64,000 nt of DNA from Streptomyces iranensis (GTDB taxonomy: Bacteria > Actinomycetota > Actinomycetes > Streptomycetales > Streptomycetaceae), in contig NZ_JAGGLR010000017.1 of the NCBI RefSeq assembly GCF_017874715.1, positions 62,001 through 126,000 on the forward strand. Reading direction: 5' to 3'. The position numbers and the translations under genes were made by a program. Below, piece after piece: positions 17,475 to 26,319 of the stretch; within the stretch, counting starts at the first letter, position 1, and each line of letters starts with the position of its first letter. A model generated the notes under the pieces. That model saw only the letters and a program-made list of their open reading frames with translations. It did not search any database and was not told the origin of the DNA.

Positions 17475-18502
17475 CCGCGCTCGTCCTCGACGCCCCCGGC
17501 GCGTTCCGTCTCGTCGAGACCGGCACCGCCGCCGAAGAGGCCGCGCCCGGCCCCGGTGACGCGCGGGTGCGGGTGCACGCCTCCGGGATCTGCGGCAGCG
17601 ACCGCGAGCTGTACCAGGGCAACCGGCCCGAGGGGTACGTCCGCTACCCCGTCACCCCCGGCCACGAGTGGTCCGGGACGGTCGAGGCGGTCGGCGAGGG
17701 CGTCCCGGAGGCGCTCGTCGGCCGTAAGGTCGTCGGCGAGGGGTTCCGCAACTGCCAGGTGTGCGACCGCTGTCACGCCGGGGACACCACCTTGTGCACG
17801 GCCGGGTACGAGGAGACCGGCTTCACCCAGCCCGGGGCGATGGCCGACACCCTGACCCTGCCCGCCCGGCTGCTGCACCCGCTGTCCGACGACGCCGACC
17901 TGGGCGCGGCCGCGCTGCTGGAGCCCGCCGCGTGCGTCGCCGCCGCCGCGCTCAAGGCCCGGACCCAGCCCGGTGAGCGGGTCGCCGTGGTCGGCACCGG
18001 CACGCTCGGCATGATCGCCGTGCAGTTCCTCGCCGCCGTCTCCCCAGCGCGGCTGCTGGTGGTGGGCACCCGCCCGGACCGGGAGCAGCTGTCGCTGTCC
18101 TTCGGCGGCACCGAGTTCCGCACCCGGGACCAGCTGTCCGATCAGCTCTCGGGCTATGACGTGGTGATCGAGACCGCCGGATCGGCCTCCGCCGCCCGTA
18201 CCTCCGCCTCCCTGCTGCGCCGGGGCGGCCGGCTGGTGCTCACCGGCATCCCGGCGGCGGGCGCGGAGGGCCTTGACCCCACCGATCTGGTGGTCCGCCA
18301 GATCGAGGTGCAGACCGTCTTCGGGGCCCCGCCCGCCGCCTGGTCGCACGCCGTACGGGTCTTCGACGCGGGGCTGCTGAGCCTGCGGCCGCTGATCACC
18401 CATGAGCTGCCGCTGACCGAATTCGCCTCGGCGATCGAGCTGGTCGGCAGCGGCGATCCGGCCGTCGGCAAGGTGCTGCTGCGTCCGCGGGACCTCGACT
18501 AG
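17471..18502 (+). CDS. Zinc-dependent alcohol/sugar dehydrogenase (MDR family)
   Basis: A 343-residue medium-chain dehydrogenase. The catalytic zinc region is CGSDRELYQ with TPGHEWSG, and the structural-zinc cysteine cluster CQVCDRCHAGDTTLC is present. The Rossmann loop is VVGTGTLGMIAVQ. It likely oxidises a sugar to a lactone or a sugar acid to a keto-acid, feeding or following the dehydratase encoded just upstream (GTGA overlap). It resembles sorbitol/L-threonine dehydrogenase-like enzymes; substrate unassigned. Coupled translation with the preceding gene supports a shared pathway. Confidence 0.87.
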   Translation: MTALVLDAPGAFRLVETGTAAEEAAPGPGDARVRVHASGICGSDRELYQGNRPEGYVRYPVTPGHEWSGTVEAVGEGVPEALVGRKVVGEGFRNCQVCDRCHAGDTTLCTAGYEETGFTQPGAMADTLTLPARLLHPLSDDADLGAAALLEPAACVAAAALKARTQPGERVAVVGTGTLGMIAVQFLAAVSPARLLVVGTRPDREQLSLSFGGTEFRTRDQLSDQLSGYDVVIETAGSASAARTSASLLRRGGRLVLTGIPAAGAEGLDPTDLVVRQIEVQTVFGAPPAAWSHAVRVFDAGLLSLRPLITHELPLTEFASAIELVGSGDPAVGKVLLRPRDLD

Positions 18503-18560
18503 CGCATGCGTGAGACCTCGCCGTGCCAGACCTCGCCACGTCAAGCCTCCCGCCCCCGGC

Positions 18561-18620
18561 TCCAGTCGTCCCACCAGCCTTTCGGACCCGAATCCAGTCA
18601 TCCCACCAGTCCTCCGGACC
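18561..18620 (+). repeat. Imperfect 28-bp direct repeat in the sugar operon
   Basis: Two copies beginning TCCAGTC(G/A)TCCCACCAG and ending CGGACC lie at 18561-18588 and 18593-18620, 32 bp apart, in the 214-bp gap between the dehydrogenase and the next gene. Confidence 0.7.
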
Positions 18621-18716
18621 GTCTCTAGTCATCACCCCAGCCCCACCCGGACAACGATGTCCTGGGCAGCACCAGCCGGACGCCGAACCACCGGCCATCA
18701 CTCCACAGGGAGCACC

Positions 18717-19706
18717 GTGACCGCCGCCTCACCCGCCTCTTCCGGCCCCCGCCGCCCCGCCGACGCGGCCCTCGCCTCGCTCGGCCACGCCACGCCCGCC
18801 CCCGACCCCGCCGACGCCTCGGCGCACACCTTCCCCGACGGCGGCACCTGGCGCACCGAGATCCCCTCCGTCGAGGGCCCGGAGGCGCTGGCCACCGTGT
18901 TCAAGGAGGCCGGGCGGCTGGATGTGCCGATCCACCGGATCAGCCAGGGCAGCGGCGTCTGGATGCTCACCGATGCCGAGATCACCGAGATGGTGGAGTG
19001 CTGCGCCGAGCGGAACGCCGAGCTGTGCCTGTTCACCGGCCCCCGCGGCACCTGGGACATCGGCGCCGCCACCCGCTCCGACTCCGGCGGCGGGGGGCTG
19101 CGCGCCCGCGGCCATGACGCGGTGGCCGGTTGTGTGGAGGACGCGCTGCGCGCGGTCTCACTGGGCGTGAAGTGCCTGCTGGTGGCCGACGAGGGGGTGC
19201 TGTGGCTGCTGAACCGGTTGCGGGCGCGCGGCGAGCTGCCCGCGGACACCACCTTCAAGCTGTCCGCGCTCGTCGGCCCGGTCAACCCGGCCTCGTTCGC
19301 GGTGTACGAGCAGCTCGGGGCCGACTCCATCAACATCCCCTCGGACCTGACGCTGGAGCACCTCACCGAGATCCGCCGGGTCTCCCGCGCCCCGATGGAC
19401 TTCTATGTCGAGGCCCCGGACGACCTCGGCGGCTATGTCCGGCTCTATGACGCGGCGGAGCTGATCCGGCGCGGTGCCCCCATCTATCTGAAGTTCGGGC
19501 TCAGCAAATCCCCGGGGATCTACCCGTACGGCGCTCAGCTGCGCGACGTGGCGCTGGGCAGCGCCCGCGAGCGGGTGCGCCGCGGGCGGCTCGTGCTCGA
19601 CCTGCTCACCCGGCTGGGCGCGGACGGCGGGATGTCCCCGCTCGGCTCCCGGCTGCCGGGTCCGCTGCGGCGTTTCACCGCCGACGCGGACCTGCTCGAT
19701 TCCTGA
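18717..19706 (+). CDS. Conserved protein of unknown function in sugar operon (possible TIM-barrel, U32-like)
   Basis: A 329-residue cytoplasmic-looking protein that I do not firmly recognise. The alternating beta/alpha pattern and motifs such as VPIHRISQGSGVWMLTD, CLFTGPRGTWDIG, KCLLVADEGVLWLL, LGADSINIPSDLTLEHL and APIYLKFGLSKSPGIYPYG suggest a TIM-barrel; part of it recalls peptidase-U32-type barrels, but the U32 signature is not convincing. It sits between a sugar dehydrogenase and a sugar importer, so an enzyme acting on a keto-deoxy acid or other pathway intermediate is plausible. Start is the GTG at 18717, preceded by GGGAGCACC. Confidence 0.6.
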   Translation: MTAASPASSGPRRPADAALASLGHATPAPDPADASAHTFPDGGTWRTEIPSVEGPEALATVFKEAGRLDVPIHRISQGSGVWMLTDAEITEMVECCAERNAELCLFTGPRGTWDIGAATRSDSGGGGLRARGHDAVAGCVEDALRAVSLGVKCLLVADEGVLWLLNRLRARGELPADTTFKLSALVGPVNPASFAVYEQLGADSINIPSDLTLEHLTEIRRVSRAPMDFYVEAPDDLGGYVRLYDAAELIRRGAPIYLKFGLSKSPGIYPYGAQLRDVALGSARERVRRGRLVLDLLTRLGADGGMSPLGSRLPGPLRRFTADADLLDS

Positions 19707-19747
19707 CGTCCCGACGCAACGACGCCCCAGGGAAGGACCCCAACACC

Positions 19748-20857
19748 ATGCGCACGGTAAGAGGAGCACGAGCCGCGGCGATAGGCGCCGGCCTCCTCGC
19801 GCTCTCGCTGACCGCCACGGCCTGTGGCCAGGAGGCGGTCGGCGGCAGCCGGTACAAGCCCAAGGAAAAGGGAGGCACGATCGGCATCGCGATGCCGACG
19901 AAGTCCTCCGAGCGGTGGATCACCGACGGCCGCAATGTGGCCAAGCAGTTCCAGGCGGCGGGCTACAAGACGGACTTGCAGTTCGGCGAGGACGACGTCC
20001 GCACCCAGGTGGCCCAGCTCGAAAACATGATCACCAAGGGCCACCGGCTGCTGGTGATCGCGCCGATCAACGGCGGGGCGCTCAACGATGTCCTGAAGCA
20101 GGCCCATGACGCCAACATTCCGGTGATCTCCTACGACCGGCTGCTGCTGGGCACGCCGAACGTCGACTACTACGCGACCTTCGACAACGAGAAGGTCGGC
20201 AGGCTACAGGGCCAGTACATCGTCAACAAGCTGGGGCTGGCCAAGGGCCGGAAGGGCCCGTTCTCCATCGAGCTGTTCGCCGGCTCGTCGGACGACAACA
20301 ACACCCGGTACTTCTACAACGGCGCGATGAGCGTGCTCAAGCCGTACATGGACAAGGGTGAGCTGATCGTCCGCTCCAAGCAGAAGAGCCTCAACCAGCT
20401 CTACACCGAGAAGTGGAGCGGAAGCGCGGCGCAGGACCGCATGGAGGACCTGCTCAACAAGTCGTACAGCACCGAGGACGTCGACGCCGTCCTCTCGCCG
20501 TACGACGGCATGTCCATCGGCATCCTCTCGGCGCTCAAGAGCGCCGGCTACGGCACGAAGGCCAAGCCGTTCCCGGTGGTGACCGGCCAGGACGCGGAGC
20601 TGGCCTCCGTGAAGTCCATCACCCGGGGCCAGCAGACGCAGACCATCTACAAGGACCTGCGCAAGCTGGCGAAGGCGACCGTGCAGATAGCCAAGGCGGA
20701 GCTGACCGGCGGCAAGGCCCCGATCAACGACACCAAGTCGTACGACAACGGCAAGAAGGTCGTGCCGACCTACCTGCTCGACCCGGTCAGCATCGACAAG
20801 TCCAACACCCAGGTGCTGGTGGACCAGGGTTACTACACCGCGTCGCAGCTCAAGTAG
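19748..20857 (+). CDS. chvE: ABC transporter sugar-binding lipoprotein (ChvE/XylF-like)
   Basis: A 369-residue periplasmic-binding-protein-type lipoprotein: signal peptide with a lipobox ending at Cys26 (LTATAC), then the type I fold with IGIAMPTKSSERWITDG, DNEKVGRLQG and VVTGQDAELASVKSI. Its best match by eye is the ChvE/multiple monosaccharide-binding group (galactose, arabinose, xylose, glucose). It delivers sugar to the ATPase and permease encoded immediately downstream (14 bp to the next start). A GGAAGGACC ribosome binding site precedes the ATG. Confidence 0.9.
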   Translation: MRTVRGARAAAIGAGLLALSLTATACGQEAVGGSRYKPKEKGGTIGIAMPTKSSERWITDGRNVAKQFQAAGYKTDLQFGEDDVRTQVAQLENMITKGHRLLVIAPINGGALNDVLKQAHDANIPVISYDRLLLGTPNVDYYATFDNEKVGRLQGQYIVNKLGLAKGRKGPFSIELFAGSSDDNNTRYFYNGAMSVLKPYMDKGELIVRSKQKSLNQLYTEKWSGSAAQDRMEDLLNKSYSTEDVDAVLSPYDGMSIGILSALKSAGYGTKAKPFPVVTGQDAELASVKSITRGQQTQTIYKDLRKLAKATVQIAKAELTGGKAPINDTKSYDNGKKVVPTYLLDPVSIDKSNTQVLVDQGYYTASQLK

Positions 20858-20871
20858 GGCGGGTCCGGGCT

Positions 20872-22434
20872 ATGAACACCATTCTCGAACTGCGCTCCAT
20901 CACCAAGACCTTCCCCGGTGTCAAGGCGCTCTCCGATGTCAACCTCCATGTACGCCAGGGCGAGATCCATGCCCTGTGCGGGGAGAACGGCGCCGGCAAG
21001 TCCACCCTGATGAAGGTGGTCAGCGGCGTCCATCCGCACGGCAGCTACGACGGCGAGATCCTCTTCGAGGGCCGGCCGTGCGCGTTCAAGGACATCCGCG
21101 CGAGCGAACAGCGCGGCATCGTCATCATCCATCAGGAACTGGCCCTGATCCCCTACCTGTCCATCGCCGAGAACATCTTCCTCGGCAATGAGCACGCCAG
21201 GCACGGTCTCATCTCCTGGAACGAGACCCTGAAGCACGCCACCGCGCTGCTGAAGCGGGTGGGCCTGACGGATTCCCCGCAGACCCGGATCACCGACATC
21301 GGCGTGGGCAAGCAGCAGCTCGTGGAGATCGCCAAGGCGCTCTCCAAGGAGGTGAAGCTACTCATCCTCGACGAGCCGACCGCGGCGCTGAACGACGAGG
21401 ACAGCGGCAAACTCCTGGATCTGCTGCTGGAGTTCAAGGCCCAGGGCATCTCCTCGATCATCATCTCCCACAAGCTGAACGAGATCCGCAAGGTCGCCGA
21501 CTCCGTCACCATCCTGCGCGACGGCCAGACCATCGAAACCCTGACCGTCCGGGAAACCCCGGAGTCCGAACCGGAGGTCTCCGAGGACCGCATCATCCGC
21601 GGCATGGTCGGCCGCGACCTCGACCACCGCTTCCCCGACCGCACCCCGTACGAGGGCGAGGACGCCTCCGAGGTGGCCCTGGCCGTCGAGGACTGGACCG
21701 TGCACCACCCCATCGACCAGCAGCGCAAGGTTGTGGACGGGGTGTCGCTGAATGTCCGGCGCGGGGAGATCGTGGGCATCGCCGGGCTGATGGGCGCGGG
21801 CCGCACCGAGCTGGCGATGAGCGTGTTCGGCCGGACCTACGGCCGCTATGCGGGCGGCCGGGTCTTCCGCGACGGCCAGGAGGTCCGCACCCGCACCGTG
21901 CCCGAGGCCATCGACCACGGCATCGCGTACGTCACCGAGGACCGCAAGCACTACGGGCTCAACCTCGACGACACCATCAGTCGCAACGTCTCGCTCTCCT
22001 CGCTCGGCAAGGTGGCGCGCCGGGGTCTGGTCAACGAGCACGAGGAGTCCCGGGTCGCCGAGCGGTTCCGCAAGACGATGAACATCAAGGCACCCACGGT
22101 CTTCGAGCGGGTCGGCCGGCTCAGCGGCGGCAACCAGCAGAAGGTCGTGCTCAGTAAGTGGATCTTCGCAGGTCCGGAGGTGCTGATCCTCGACGAGCCG
22201 ACCCGCGGCATCGACGTCGGGGCCAAGTACGAGATCTACACGGTCATCAACGATCTGGCGGCCCAGGGAAAGGCCGTCATCTTCATCTCCTCCGAGCTGG
22301 GCGAGCTGCTGGGGATGTGCGACCGGATCTACACGATGGCGGCCGGGCGGCTGACCGGGGAGGTTCCCCGGGACGAGGCGAACCAGGAAGTCCTGATGCG
22401 CCATATGACAAGGGACAGAGGAGACGAAGGATGA
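20872..22434 (+). CDS. mmsA: Sugar ABC transporter ATP-binding protein (MmsA/GguA type, two ATPase domains)
   Basis: A 520-residue tandem ATPase of the CUT2 class. Domain 1 has Walker A GENGAGKST (about residue 38) and Walker B LLILDEPTAAL; domain 2 has the typical degenerate Walker A GLMGAGRTE, signature LSGGNQQKVVL and Walker B VLILDEPTRGID. It powers import of monosaccharides bound by the upstream ChvE-like protein. It overlaps the permease gene by 4 bp (ATGA). Length and the insertion of about 30 residues before domain 2 fit the multiple-monosaccharide subgroup rather than RbsA. Confidence 0.93.
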   Translation: MNTILELRSITKTFPGVKALSDVNLHVRQGEIHALCGENGAGKSTLMKVVSGVHPHGSYDGEILFEGRPCAFKDIRASEQRGIVIIHQELALIPYLSIAENIFLGNEHARHGLISWNETLKHATALLKRVGLTDSPQTRITDIGVGKQQLVEIAKALSKEVKLLILDEPTAALNDEDSGKLLDLLLEFKAQGISSIIISHKLNEIRKVADSVTILRDGQTIETLTVRETPESEPEVSEDRIIRGMVGRDLDHRFPDRTPYEGEDASEVALAVEDWTVHHPIDQQRKVVDGVSLNVRRGEIVGIAGLMGAGRTELAMSVFGRTYGRYAGGRVFRDGQEVRTRTVPEAIDHGIAYVTEDRKHYGLNLDDTISRNVSLSSLGKVARRGLVNEHEESRVAERFRKTMNIKAPTVFERVGRLSGGNQQKVVLSKWIFAGPEVLILDEPTRGIDVGAKYEIYTVINDLAAQGKAVIFISSELGELLGMCDRIYTMAAGRLTGEVPRDEANQEVLMRHMTRDRGDEG

Positions 22435-23663
22435 GCACGGCCACCCAGAAGACCGAGAGCCCGGCCCCACCGCCGGCCGAGGGCTCGCCCAGCGTCGGGA
22501 CGTTGCTGCTCCAGGGCCTGCGGTCCAATATGCGGCAGTACGGAATGCTGGTCGCGCTCGCCCTGATCATCGTCATCTTCCAGATCTGGTCCGACGACAT
22601 CCTGCTGCGGCCCGGCAACGTCACCAGCCTGGTGCAGCAGAACGGCTACATCCTCATCCTCGCGATCGGCATGATGATCGTGATCATCGCGGGGCATATC
22701 GACCTGTCGGTCGGATCGCTCGTCGCCTTCGTCGGCGCGGCCGCCGGCGCGATGATGATCAAACACGATATGCCGTGGGGCCTCGCGGTCGTCCTCTGTC
22801 TGCTGCTCGGCGCGGTGGCCGGGGCCTGGCAGGGGTTCTGGATCGCCTACATAGGCATTCCGTCCTTCATCGTCACCCTGGCCGGAATGCTGGCCTTCCG
22901 CGGCGGCACCCAGATCCTGCTGGACGGTCAGTCCCTGTCGCCGTTCCCCGACGGCTTCGAGAAGCTGAGCACCGGCTTCATCCCGGAGATGGGCCCGTAC
23001 ACGCAGTACCACAACCCCACCATGGTGATCGGCCTCATCGTCTGCGCCGCCGCCGTCTGGCAGGAGTGGCGGGGCAGGCAGCAGCGGGCGGCCTATGAGC
23101 TGGACGTGGCGCCGATCGGACTGTTCTTCGTCAAGTGCGCCGCGATCGTCGCCGCCGTGATGGCCTTCACCATGACGCTGTCCAGCTGGCACGGCGCGCC
23201 GTACGGGCTGCTGATCCTCGCCGGTCTCTTCGTGATCTTCAGCTTCGTGATGCGCAACACCGTCATCGGGCGCCATGTGTACGCCCTCGGCGGCAACCAG
23301 CCCGCGGCCAAGCTGTCGGGTGTGCGGGACAAGCGCGTCACCTTCATGGTGTTCGTCAACATGGGCATCCTGGCCGCCCTCGCCGGTCTGGTCTTCGCCG
23401 CCCGGCTGGGCTCCGCCACCCCCAGTGCGGGCCTCAACTTCGAGCTCGAGGCCATCGCCGCCGCGTTCATCGGCGGCGCCTCGGCCAGCGGCGGTGTGGG
23501 CACGGTGCTCGGCGCGATCATCGGTGGTCTGGTGCTCGGCGTGCTCAACAACGGTATGTCGCTGGTCGGCATCGGTACCGACTACCAGCAGGTGATCAAG
23601 GGTCTGGTGCTGCTGGCCGCGGTCGGCTTCGATGTCTGGAACAAGCGCAAGGTCGGGTCGTAA
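22431..23663 (+). CDS. mmsB: Sugar ABC transporter permease (MmsB/GguB type)
   Basis: A 410-residue integral membrane protein with roughly ten hydrophobic segments, matching CUT2 permeases (NGYILILAIGMMIVIIAGHIDLSVGS is split over segments 2-3; the family motif GHIDLSVGS is exact). The C-terminal GGASASGGVGTVLGAIIGG and IGTDYQQVIKGLVLL are also standard. It forms the channel for the ChvE/MmsA system and is translated with mmsA through an ATGA overlap. The extended length over RbsC fits the MmsB/GguB subgroup. Confidence 0.93.
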   Translation: MSTATQKTESPAPPPAEGSPSVGTLLLQGLRSNMRQYGMLVALALIIVIFQIWSDDILLRPGNVTSLVQQNGYILILAIGMMIVIIAGHIDLSVGSLVAFVGAAAGAMMIKHDMPWGLAVVLCLLLGAVAGAWQGFWIAYIGIPSFIVTLAGMLAFRGGTQILLDGQSLSPFPDGFEKLSTGFIPEMGPYTQYHNPTMVIGLIVCAAAVWQEWRGRQQRAAYELDVAPIGLFFVKCAAIVAAVMAFTMTLSSWHGAPYGLLILAGLFVIFSFVMRNTVIGRHVYALGGNQPAAKLSGVRDKRVTFMVFVNMGILAALAGLVFAARLGSATPSAGLNFELEAIAAAFIGGASASGGVGTVLGAIIGGLVLGVLNNGMSLVGIGTDYQQVIKGLVLLAAVGFDVWNKRKVGS

Positions 23664-23706
23664 CCCATCAGCTGTCCCTCATGGATCTAGCCTTATGGAG
23701 CCGCAT

Positions 23707-24876
23707 ATGACCACGAGCAGACGCACGGTGATCACGGCGGCGGCGGCCGGACTGGCGGCCTCGGCCGCCACGACCGGCACCGCCCACGCGAACAGCGGAG
23801 GGGACTCCGCGGGCAAGGGAGACGCGGTGAAGGAGCACTTCGGCACGCTCTCGGACGGCACCGAGGTCGATCGCTGGACGATCGAGAATGGCCGCACCCG
23901 GCTGCGCGTGCTCAGCTACGGCGGCATCGTGCAGGCCCTGGAGATCCCCGACCGCCACGGCCGCCGCGCCAATGTGTCGCTCGGCTTCGACGACCTGGAC
24001 TCCTATGTGACGGACAGCCCGTACTTCGGCGCCCTCATCGGCCGCTACGGCAACCGCATCGCACGCGGCACCTTCACGCTGGACGGCAAGAAGTACCAGC
24101 TGCCGATCAACGACGGGCCGAACAGCCTGCACGGCGGCGACAAGGGCTTCGACAAGCACGTCTGGTCGGTGGAGCCGTTCCGCAAGGGCGCGGACGTGGG
24201 GCTCACCCTCCGCCGGGTGAGCCCCGACGGCGAGATGGGCTACCCCGGCACGCTCACCGTGCGCGTGGACTACACGCTCACGGCGGCGGGCGACTTCCGC
24301 ATCGACTACGAGGCCACGACCGACAAGGCGACGGTCGTGAACCTCACCAACCACACGTACTACAACCTGGCCGGGGAGGGCAGCGGCTCCGTCTACGACC
24401 ACCGGCTGGAGATCGCCGCCAGCCGCTACACCCCGGTCGACAAGACCCTCATCCCCACCGGCGAGCTCGCCAAGGTGGCCGGGACCCCGTTCGACTTCCG
24501 CCGCGCCAAGGAGATCGGCCGGGACATCCGGGAGGCGCACCAGCAGGTGCTCTACGGGCAGGGGATCGACCACAACTTCGTGCTGGACAAGGGCATCACC
24601 AGCCGTCCCGAGCACTTCCTGACGGTGACCGAGCCGGAGTCCGGCCGGGTGATGCGGATCGCCACGACCGAGCCCGGTGTGCAGTTCTACACCGGCAACT
24701 TCCTGACCGGCACGTTCGCGGGCACATCGGGGCGGGTCTACCGGCAGGGCGACGCCTTCGCCCTGGAGACCCAGCACTTCCCGGACTCGCCGAACCAGCC
24801 GTCGTTCCCCTCGACGGTGCTGCGGCCGGGGCAGACCTACCGGTCGACGACGGTGCACTCGTTCTCTACCCGCTGA
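23707..24876 (+). CDS. Exported aldose 1-epimerase (galactose mutarotase), Tat signal
   Basis: A 389-residue mutarotase with a Tat signal (TSRRTVITAAAAGLAASA, ending in AHA) so it acts outside the membrane. Catalytic elements are visible: GRYGNRIARG, NDGPNSLHGG, the His in NLTNHTYYNLAG, and the late Glu region TTEPGVQFYTGNFL. It interconverts alpha and beta anomers of galactose, glucose or arabinose, which would feed the preferred anomer to the ABC importer encoded directly upstream (44-bp gap). Likely the last gene of the operon; a hairpin follows. Confidence 0.9.
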   Translation: MTTSRRTVITAAAAGLAASAATTGTAHANSGGDSAGKGDAVKEHFGTLSDGTEVDRWTIENGRTRLRVLSYGGIVQALEIPDRHGRRANVSLGFDDLDSYVTDSPYFGALIGRYGNRIARGTFTLDGKKYQLPINDGPNSLHGGDKGFDKHVWSVEPFRKGADVGLTLRRVSPDGEMGYPGTLTVRVDYTLTAAGDFRIDYEATTDKATVVNLTNHTYYNLAGEGSGSVYDHRLEIAASRYTPVDKTLIPTGELAKVAGTPFDFRRAKEIGRDIREAHQQVLYGQGIDHNFVLDKGITSRPEHFLTVTEPESGRVMRIATTEPGVQFYTGNFLTGTFAGTSGRVYRQGDAFALETQHFPDSPNQPSFPSTVLRPGQTYRSTTVHSFSTR

Positions 24877-24889
24877 CCTCCGTTCTCCT

Positions 24890-24921
24890 CCTCCCGTCCC
24901 GCCTTCGCGCGGGGCGGGAGG
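24890..24921 (+). terminator. Hairpin after the sugar uptake operon
   Basis: CCTCCCGTCCCGC (24890-24902) pairs with GCGGGGCGGGAGG (24909-24921), 13 bp with one G-T pair. The next gene starts only 33 bp later. Confidence 0.65.
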
Positions 24922-24953
24922 TTCGTCGTTTCCCGCCATCCGAGAGGACCCCC

Positions 24954-26234
24954 ATGAGACCAATACGCCCCCGGCTCGCCCTGCTCGGCGCCGCCCTGCT
25001 CGCCGCCGCTCCCCTGGGCCTCGCCGTACCGGCAACGGCCGCGCCGGACACCACCGCCACCCCCACCGTCGAGGAGCAGCGGCTCGACAAGGCCGCGCCC
25101 CAGGAGATCCTGCGGCGCAGCGGGTTCGACGACGCGGCGCCGGACTTCGCCCGCGCCCTGGCGGGCGTACGGTCCCCTGCCGAGGCCGAGCGAGTGATCG
25201 CACGCGAAGGCGGGCATCTGTGGAAGCGCGCCGTGGACCGTGTCCAGGGCCGGGGGCCCGCGGGCGGGGACCTCAGCCGGGACGACGACCGGCCGCTGTA
25301 CTGGGCACGGCTCGGGATGACCCGGGCGCTCGGCCAGTGGCAGCCGGGCTTCCCGCTCACCGACGCCCGCCGCGCGGCGCTCCTCGACACGCTGGAGCGC
25401 ACCTCACGCGGGGAGGACTCGATCGACCTCCCGGCAGGCAAAGCGGGTCAGCGCGTCAAGCGCATCGTGGTCACCGGCTTCGATCCGTTCCAGCTGGACG
25501 CCGACGTCCGCCGCTCCAACCCCTCCGGCGCGGCCGCGCTCGCGCTGGACGGGACGACGATCCGTACGGACAGCGGCCCGGCCCGCGTCGAGACGGCCGT
25601 CTTCCCCGTCCGCTGGGCGGACTTCGCGGACGGCACGGTCGAGCGGGCGCTGCTGCCCGCCTTCCGGCCGGGGCCGCGCCGGGTGGACGCGTTCCTGACG
25701 GTGAGCCAGGGCCGGGTGGGCCGGTTCGACGTCGAGCGCACCAACGGCGCCTGGCGGGGCGGCTACCCGGACAACGCGAACGTCTCCCGCACCGAGACCG
25801 TGCCCATCCCGGCCGGTGTGCCGACCCAGCGGCCCCAGCCGCAGTGGACGACGACCACCCTCCCCTACGAGAAGATCGTCGCGGCGAACACCGGCCCCGT
25901 CCCCGTCTACGACCACACCGAGGTCACCGAGATCCCGGCGGGCGGCTCCACACCCGTGGTCCGCCCGGACGGCCCGACCCCCGGCTCGACCGCCCGTGCG
26001 GGTGGTGGCGGCGACTACCTCTCCAACGAGATCGCCTACCGCGCCACGCTGCTGCGCGACGCGGTCGGTCTGAAGGCCCCGGGCGGCCATCTCCACACCC
26101 CGGTCCTGCAGTTCGGGCCGGGCAACACCGACCCCGCCACGGGCCAGGTCACCGACCCGGACTTCGTCCACGACCGCGAGGCCATCACCGCCCAGGTGCG
26201 CTCGATCCTCACCGTGGTCGCGGCCACGGCATGA
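24954..26234 (+). CDS. Secreted pyroglutamyl-peptidase I-like (C15) protein with Cys-to-Ser change
   Basis: A 426-residue protein with a Sec signal (ending VPATAA), about 130 residues of extra N-terminal sequence, and a C-terminal C15-type domain. The family marks VTGFDPF, VSQGR with a following Glu (DVERTN), and a C-terminal GGHLHTP are present. At the position of the catalytic Cys (usual form YxCN) the sequence reads GDYLSNEIAY, with Ser about 357. The known enzymes cleave N-terminal pyroglutamate; this one may be a serine variant, inactive, or a binding protein. Secretion is also unusual. A GAGAGGAC ribosome binding site precedes the ATG. Confidence 0.8.
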   Translation: MRPIRPRLALLGAALLAAAPLGLAVPATAAPDTTATPTVEEQRLDKAAPQEILRRSGFDDAAPDFARALAGVRSPAEAERVIAREGGHLWKRAVDRVQGRGPAGGDLSRDDDRPLYWARLGMTRALGQWQPGFPLTDARRAALLDTLERTSRGEDSIDLPAGKAGQRVKRIVVTGFDPFQLDADVRRSNPSGAAALALDGTTIRTDSGPARVETAVFPVRWADFADGTVERALLPAFRPGPRRVDAFLTVSQGRVGRFDVERTNGAWRGGYPDNANVSRTETVPIPAGVPTQRPQPQWTTTTLPYEKIVAANTGPVPVYDHTEVTEIPAGGSTPVVRPDGPTPGSTARAGGGGDYLSNEIAYRATLLRDAVGLKAPGGHLHTPVLQFGPGNTDPATGQVTDPDFVHDREAITAQVRSILTVVAATA

Positions 26235-26273
26235 CGTGATGGGCCGTGACCCAGGTGGCGGTCCGTGATCCAC

Positions 26274-26303
26274 TCCAATGTACGAGTTATGTCGTACATT
26301 GGA
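26274..26303. promoter_or_regulatory. Perfect 12-bp inverted repeat operator
   Basis: TCCAATGTACGA (26274-26285), a 6-bp spacer GTTATG, then TCGTACATTGGA (26292-26303). It ends 7 bp before the GGAGGA ribosome binding site of the next gene, so a bound protein would block initiation. Confidence 0.85.
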
Positions 26304-26319
26304 CGGTGGAAGGAGGACC

